The notes below the pieces were generated by a model that saw only the letters and a program-made list of their open reading frames with translations, searched no databases and was not told where the DNA came from. A program made the translations under genes and the position numbers. A DNA stretch of 64,000 nucleotides from NCBI GenBank assembly GCA_913777615.1, contig CAJYTK010000017.1, forward strand, positions 248,001 through 312,000. Direction: 5' to 3'. Shown here piece by piece: positions 61,293 to 64,000 of the stretch. Each line of letters opens with the position of its first letter. Position 1 is the first letter of the stretch. This DNA comes from an uncultured Agrobacterium sp. GTDB taxonomy: Bacteria > Pseudomonadota > Alphaproteobacteria > Rhizobiales > Rhizobiaceae.

Positions 61293-62786
61293 TCAGCCGT
61301 TGCTGGCCAGCATGGAAATCTTGCTGCCCATGGACTCGCCATTCTTGTCGAGGAGGCGGGTCGGATATTCACCGGTGAAATAATGATCGGTGAATTGCGG
61401 ACGTGCAGGGTTACGATCCTCCCCGCCTACGGCGCGGTAAAGCCCGTTGATCGACAGGAAGGCCAGCGAATCTGCGCCGATATATTTCGCCATGGCGTCG
61501 ACATCTGCGTATTGATTGGCGAGCAGCTTGTCGGCCTCCGGCGTGTCGATGCCGTAGAAGTCCGGGTGGAAAATCATTGGGCTCGCTACGCGTATGTGAA
61601 CTTCCTTGGCGCCAGCCTCGCGGATCATCTGTACGATTTTTACCGAGGTCGTACCGCGAACGATGGAATCATCCACTAGAACGACACGCTTGCCTTCGAT
61701 CATCGCCCGGTTGGCCGAATGCTTCAGCTTCACGCCGAACGCGCGGATCTGCTGAGTCGGCTCGATGAAGGTGCGCCCGACATAATGGTTGCGGATGATG
61801 CCGTATTCGAAGGGAATACCGCTTTCCTGGGCAAAACCGAGTGCGGCAGGCGTGCCGCCATCCGGCACCGGCACGACGACATCGGCCTCGAGCGGAGCTT
61901 CCTTGGCAAGGTTCATGCCCATATTCTTGCGCGTCGTATAGACGTTGCGGCCGCCAACGACGGAGTCCGGGCGAGCGAAATAGACATATTCGAACAGGCA
62001 GAGACGTTCCGGCTGCGGCTTGTTAGGCTTGCGGGCATCGATGCTGATCGAACCATCCGGCTGGATCTCGCAGATGATGACTTCGCCGTTTTCCACGTCG
62101 CGTACGAATTTCGCGCCGATAATGTCAAGCGCACAGGTCTCGGAACAGAAGATCGGCTTGCCGTCGAGATCGCCCATGACAAGGGGACGAATACCCGTGG
62201 GGTCGCGCGCTGCAATCAGCTTCGTACGGGTCATGGCGAGCATCGAGTAGCCGCCTTCCATCTGGCGGATCGCATCGATGAAACGGTCAGCCGTGGAAGA
62301 GTGGCGCGAGCGCGCAATGAGGTGCAGCACCACTTCGGTATCGGAGGTGGACTGGCAGATTGCGCCGGTGGCGATGATCTGGCGGCGAAGCGTCAGGCCG
62401 TTGGTAAAGTTGCCGTTGTGGGCAATGGCGATGCCGCCTTCTTCCAGTTCGGCAAACAGCGGCTGCACGTTGCGCATCGCAACTTCGCCTGTGGTCGAAT
62501 AGCGCGTATGACCGATGGAGATCGAGCCCGGCAGGCGAGCCAGCGTCATGGGGTTGGTATAATGGTCGCCCACCAGACCCATATGCCGTTCCTGATGGAA
62601 GCGCTTGCCATCGAACGAAACGATACCGGCAGCTTCCTGCCCGCGATGCTGGAGAGCATGCAGGCCAAGCGCCGTCAGGGCCGCCGCATCCGCGTGACCG
62701 AGGATGCCGAACACACCGCATTCTTCATGCAGCGTATCGCCATCGATAATGTCATTGAAGGTGGAATGCGAAAGCGGCTCATTCAT
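61293..62786 (-). CDS. purF: Amidophosphoribosyltransferase
   Basis: A 497-residue enzyme of the first committed step of purine synthesis, converting PRPP and glutamine to phosphoribosylamine. The N-terminal nucleophile is Cys23 in HEECGVFGILG, so a 22-residue propeptide must be removed, as in the Bacillus-type enzyme. However, no C-terminal CxxC for an iron-sulfur cluster is seen. HTRYSTTG and AHNGNFTN belong to the glutaminase, and VVLVDDSIVRGTT is the PRPP-binding motif (near residue 367). It follows cvpA, a widespread purF neighbour. Confidence 0.97.
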   Translation of the reverse strand: MNEPLSHSTFNDIIDGDTLHEECGVFGILGHADAAALTALGLHALQHRGQEAAGIVSFDGKRFHQERHMGLVGDHYTNPMTLARLPGSISIGHTRYSTTGEVAMRNVQPLFAELEEGGIAIAHNGNFTNGLTLRRQIIATGAICQSTSDTEVVLHLIARSRHSSTADRFIDAIRQMEGGYSMLAMTRTKLIAARDPTGIRPLVMGDLDGKPIFCSETCALDIIGAKFVRDVENGEVIICEIQPDGSISIDARKPNKPQPERLCLFEYVYFARPDSVVGGRNVYTTRKNMGMNLAKEAPLEADVVVPVPDGGTPAALGFAQESGIPFEYGIIRNHYVGRTFIEPTQQIRAFGVKLKHSANRAMIEGKRVVLVDDSIVRGTTSVKIVQMIREAGAKEVHIRVASPMIFHPDFYGIDTPEADKLLANQYADVDAMAKYIGADSLAFLSINGLYRAVGGEDRNPARPQFTDHYFTGEYPTRLLDKNGESMGSKISMLASNG

Positions 62787-62885
62787 CTGGCTTGCCTTTG
62801 CTCAGTGCCAAAAACAAAAACCGCCCCGGAGAATTGCTCTGCCGGTTTGGCCTGTCTGCTGCCTATGTCGAAGTATCTAGCACAA

Positions 62886-62920
62886 ATAGCGCGCCTTGCA
62901 TCTATTGCAAGGCGCGCTAT
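62886..62920 (-). repeat. 15-bp perfect hairpin between cvpA and purF
   Basis: ATAGCGCGCCTTGCA and its exact complement are separated by five bases. On the minus strand it lies just past the cvpA stop and is followed by TTTGTGC, so it could attenuate transcription into purF or stabilise the cvpA message. Confidence 0.6.
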
Positions 62921-62924
62921 CCGA

Positions 62925-63512
62925 TCAATTCGCGGGCACCGGCGCCGTTGTGGCTGGTGCATCTTCTGCTGGCGCCTGCTCAGGCGTCGTCTCGGTCTTC
63001 TTGCCAAGGATGCGAGCCCGGATTTGCGGCTCGATATCATCCGGCAGAACCGCTTCCAACTTGCCGACCAGACCGTCCAGGAACGGCTTGGACTTGGCCT
63101 GCGTCACCCATTCGGGCTGCGTTTTCACATCGACCAGCCAATTCCAGAAGGCAACGGCAACGACGAGAAGAAGAAGGCCGCGCGCCGCACCGAACAGAAA
63201 GCCCAGTGTGCGGTCCAGCGCGCCGATGCGGCTGTCGATGATGAAATCGGCAATGCGCGAGGTGATGAAGGAAATGATGATGAGCGCGATGAGGAAAACC
63301 AGACCGGCAGAACCGGCAATCGCGATCTTCTCGTCATCGGTATAGTTGCGCGCGTAGGGAAGTAGCAGCGGGTAGATGTAGTAGGCAGCCGCAACGGAGC
63401 CGACCCAACTTGCGATGGAAAGAATTTCACGCGAGAACCCGCGCACCATGGCGAGAACGGCGGAGAAAAGCACAACGGCAAGAACGATACCGTCGAAAAT
63501 CGTTATGGGCAT
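62925..63512 (-). CDS. cvpA: CvpA-family membrane protein
   Basis: A 195-residue inner-membrane protein with four hydrophobic helices (about 7-25, 32-52, 65-88, 103-125). It has the family pattern FDGIVLAVVLFSAVLAMVRGFSREILS and GALDRTLGFLFGAARGLLL. A variable Pro/Ala-rich tail ends the protein. CvpA was named for colicin V production and is commonly linked to purF; envelope stress roles are known in enterics, but its biochemical activity is unknown. The start follows CCGGAG. A long hairpin separates it from purF. Confidence 0.92.
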   Translation of the reverse strand: MPITIFDGIVLAVVLFSAVLAMVRGFSREILSIASWVGSVAAAYYIYPLLLPYARNYTDDEKIAIAGSAGLVFLIALIIISFITSRIADFIIDSRIGALDRTLGFLFGAARGLLLLVVAVAFWNWLVDVKTQPEWVTQAKSKPFLDGLVGKLEAVLPDDIEPQIRARILGKKTETTPEQAPAEDAPATTAPVPAN

Positions 63513-63601
63513 TTACCAACTCCGGAGGTCGCGGCTCCCGGAAGAGAACCGCTGTGCCAGTTTGCGATCCTCTTACACTAGCCGGGTAAGCAGCGAAAGG
63601 A

Positions 63602-64000
63602 TCAATATTCTTCTTCCTCAGCCTGTCTGAAGCGGTTGCCCGAACCGGCAATGCGCGCCACGAGATCGGGCAGGCTTTCGATCTCCGTCCAGCGCCCCTT
63701 TGAGCCTTTCGGCAATTCTGCCGATGCGGAGGGGAGAAATGCAGCAGAAAAGCCAAGCTTCTCGGCTTCCTTCAACCGCTGGGCCGTCTGGGACACCGGC
63801 CGCACTGCGCCCGAAAGGCTGATTTCGCCGAAATAGACGCAATCGGCAGGCAGGGCAAGACCGGCAAGCGAGGAAACCAGTGCAGAAGCAATCGCCATGT
63901 CCGCTGCCGGTTCGGAGATACGATAGCCACCGGCAATGTTGAGGTAGACGTCGTGCTGACTGAGCTTTACGCCGCAGTGGGCTTCGAGCACGGCAAGAAT
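63602..64000 (-). CDS. radA: DNA repair protein RadA, C-terminal part (runs off window)
   Basis: The last 132 residues of RadA/Sms, a RecA-like ATPase acting in branch migration during recombination. The visible part is the Lon-protease-like C-terminal domain: LEAHCGVKLSQHDVYLNIAG, GYRISEPAADMAIASALVSS, VYFGEISLSGAVRPVSQ, QRLKEAEKLGFSAAFLP. The zinc finger and ATPase core lie beyond the right edge. The acidic end QAEEEEY is typical of alphaproteobacterial RadA. It is followed by cvpA 89 bp downstream on the same strand. Confidence 0.93.
   Translation of the reverse strand: MLAVLEAHCGVKLSQHDVYLNIAGGYRISEPAADMAIASALVSSLAGLALPADCVYFGEISLSGAVRPVSQTAQRLKEAEKLGFSAAFLPSASAELPKGSKGRWTEIESLPDLVARIAGSGNRFRQAEEEEY

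Noticed and set aside
61719-63365. 548-codon plus-strand open frame
   Set aside because: It is antisense to purF and cvpA, whose families are certain; the translation is Arg/Ala/His-rich with no family resemblance.

Overview
The window is chromosomal DNA of a Rhizobiaceae alphaproteobacterium, most like Agrobacterium/Rhizobium. The evidence is gene content and order: ropA-type Porin_2 genes, slt-dapA-smpB, rpoZ-rel-acpS-lepB-rnc-era-recO, psd-pssA, and cysS/purF/cvpA/radA, together with a GGAAC-N17-CGTTA (EcfG-type) promoter. Genes are dense. There is no phage, plasmid replication or CRISPR structure.

Layout. 1-3.7 kb: end of a HisC-like aminotransferase, a PilZ-like protein, a flavin reductase/HpaI-aldolase pair, an orphan ribbon-helix-helix protein and a stress-promoter-driven DUF883 protein. 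4.5-9.5 kb: tRNA-Ser(GCU) and three tandem outer-membrane porins; the first two share an identical 85-bp leader and signal region. 9.7-13.6 kb: lytic transglycosylase, dapA, smpB. 14.2-16.6 kb: a small periplasmic protein of the sulfite-oxidase/molybdopterin-binding fold, 9 bp from a membrane GGDEF-EAL protein. This matches the architecture of the Agrobacterium pterin-responsive PruR-DcpA pair and is the most interesting system here. 16.8-20.5 kb: FkbM methyltransferase, soluble globin-coupled chemoreceptor, NYN protein, rpoZ. 20.8-30.1 kb: the conserved rel/acpS/lepB/rnc/era/recO block. Between era and recO it carries about 2.3 kb of accessory DNA: a Crp/Fnr regulator, an IS5-like transposase remnant, a frameshifted chemoreceptor remnant and a lone receiver protein.

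30.2-47 kb: a decayed GGDEF gene, an MFS transporter, a MOSC protein, an HD phosphohydrolase, a DUF2339 membrane protein, a fused dioxygenase-esterase that joins MhqO-like and MhqD-like modules, an NMT1/SsuA-type ABC importer, MscS, an overlapping phosphatase/HD/YgfZ cluster, Nudix, and a glutathione S-transferase frameshifted near its 3' end. 47-64 kb: YnfA, SRAP, pssA and psd (phosphatidylethanolamine synthesis), an Atm1-type ABC exporter, a LysM protein, a LOG-family hydrolase, RarD, proline iminopeptidase, two tandem GFA enzymes, cysS, a short-chain dehydrogenase, purF, cvpA and the end of radA.

The core blocks cover translation quality control, stringent response, RNA processing, membrane lipid synthesis and purine synthesis. 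The accessory layer is rich in c-di-GMP and chemotaxis genes, three of which (chemoreceptor, GGDEF, transposase) are decayed. All identifications come from reading the sequence and from memory of protein families; no database search was run.
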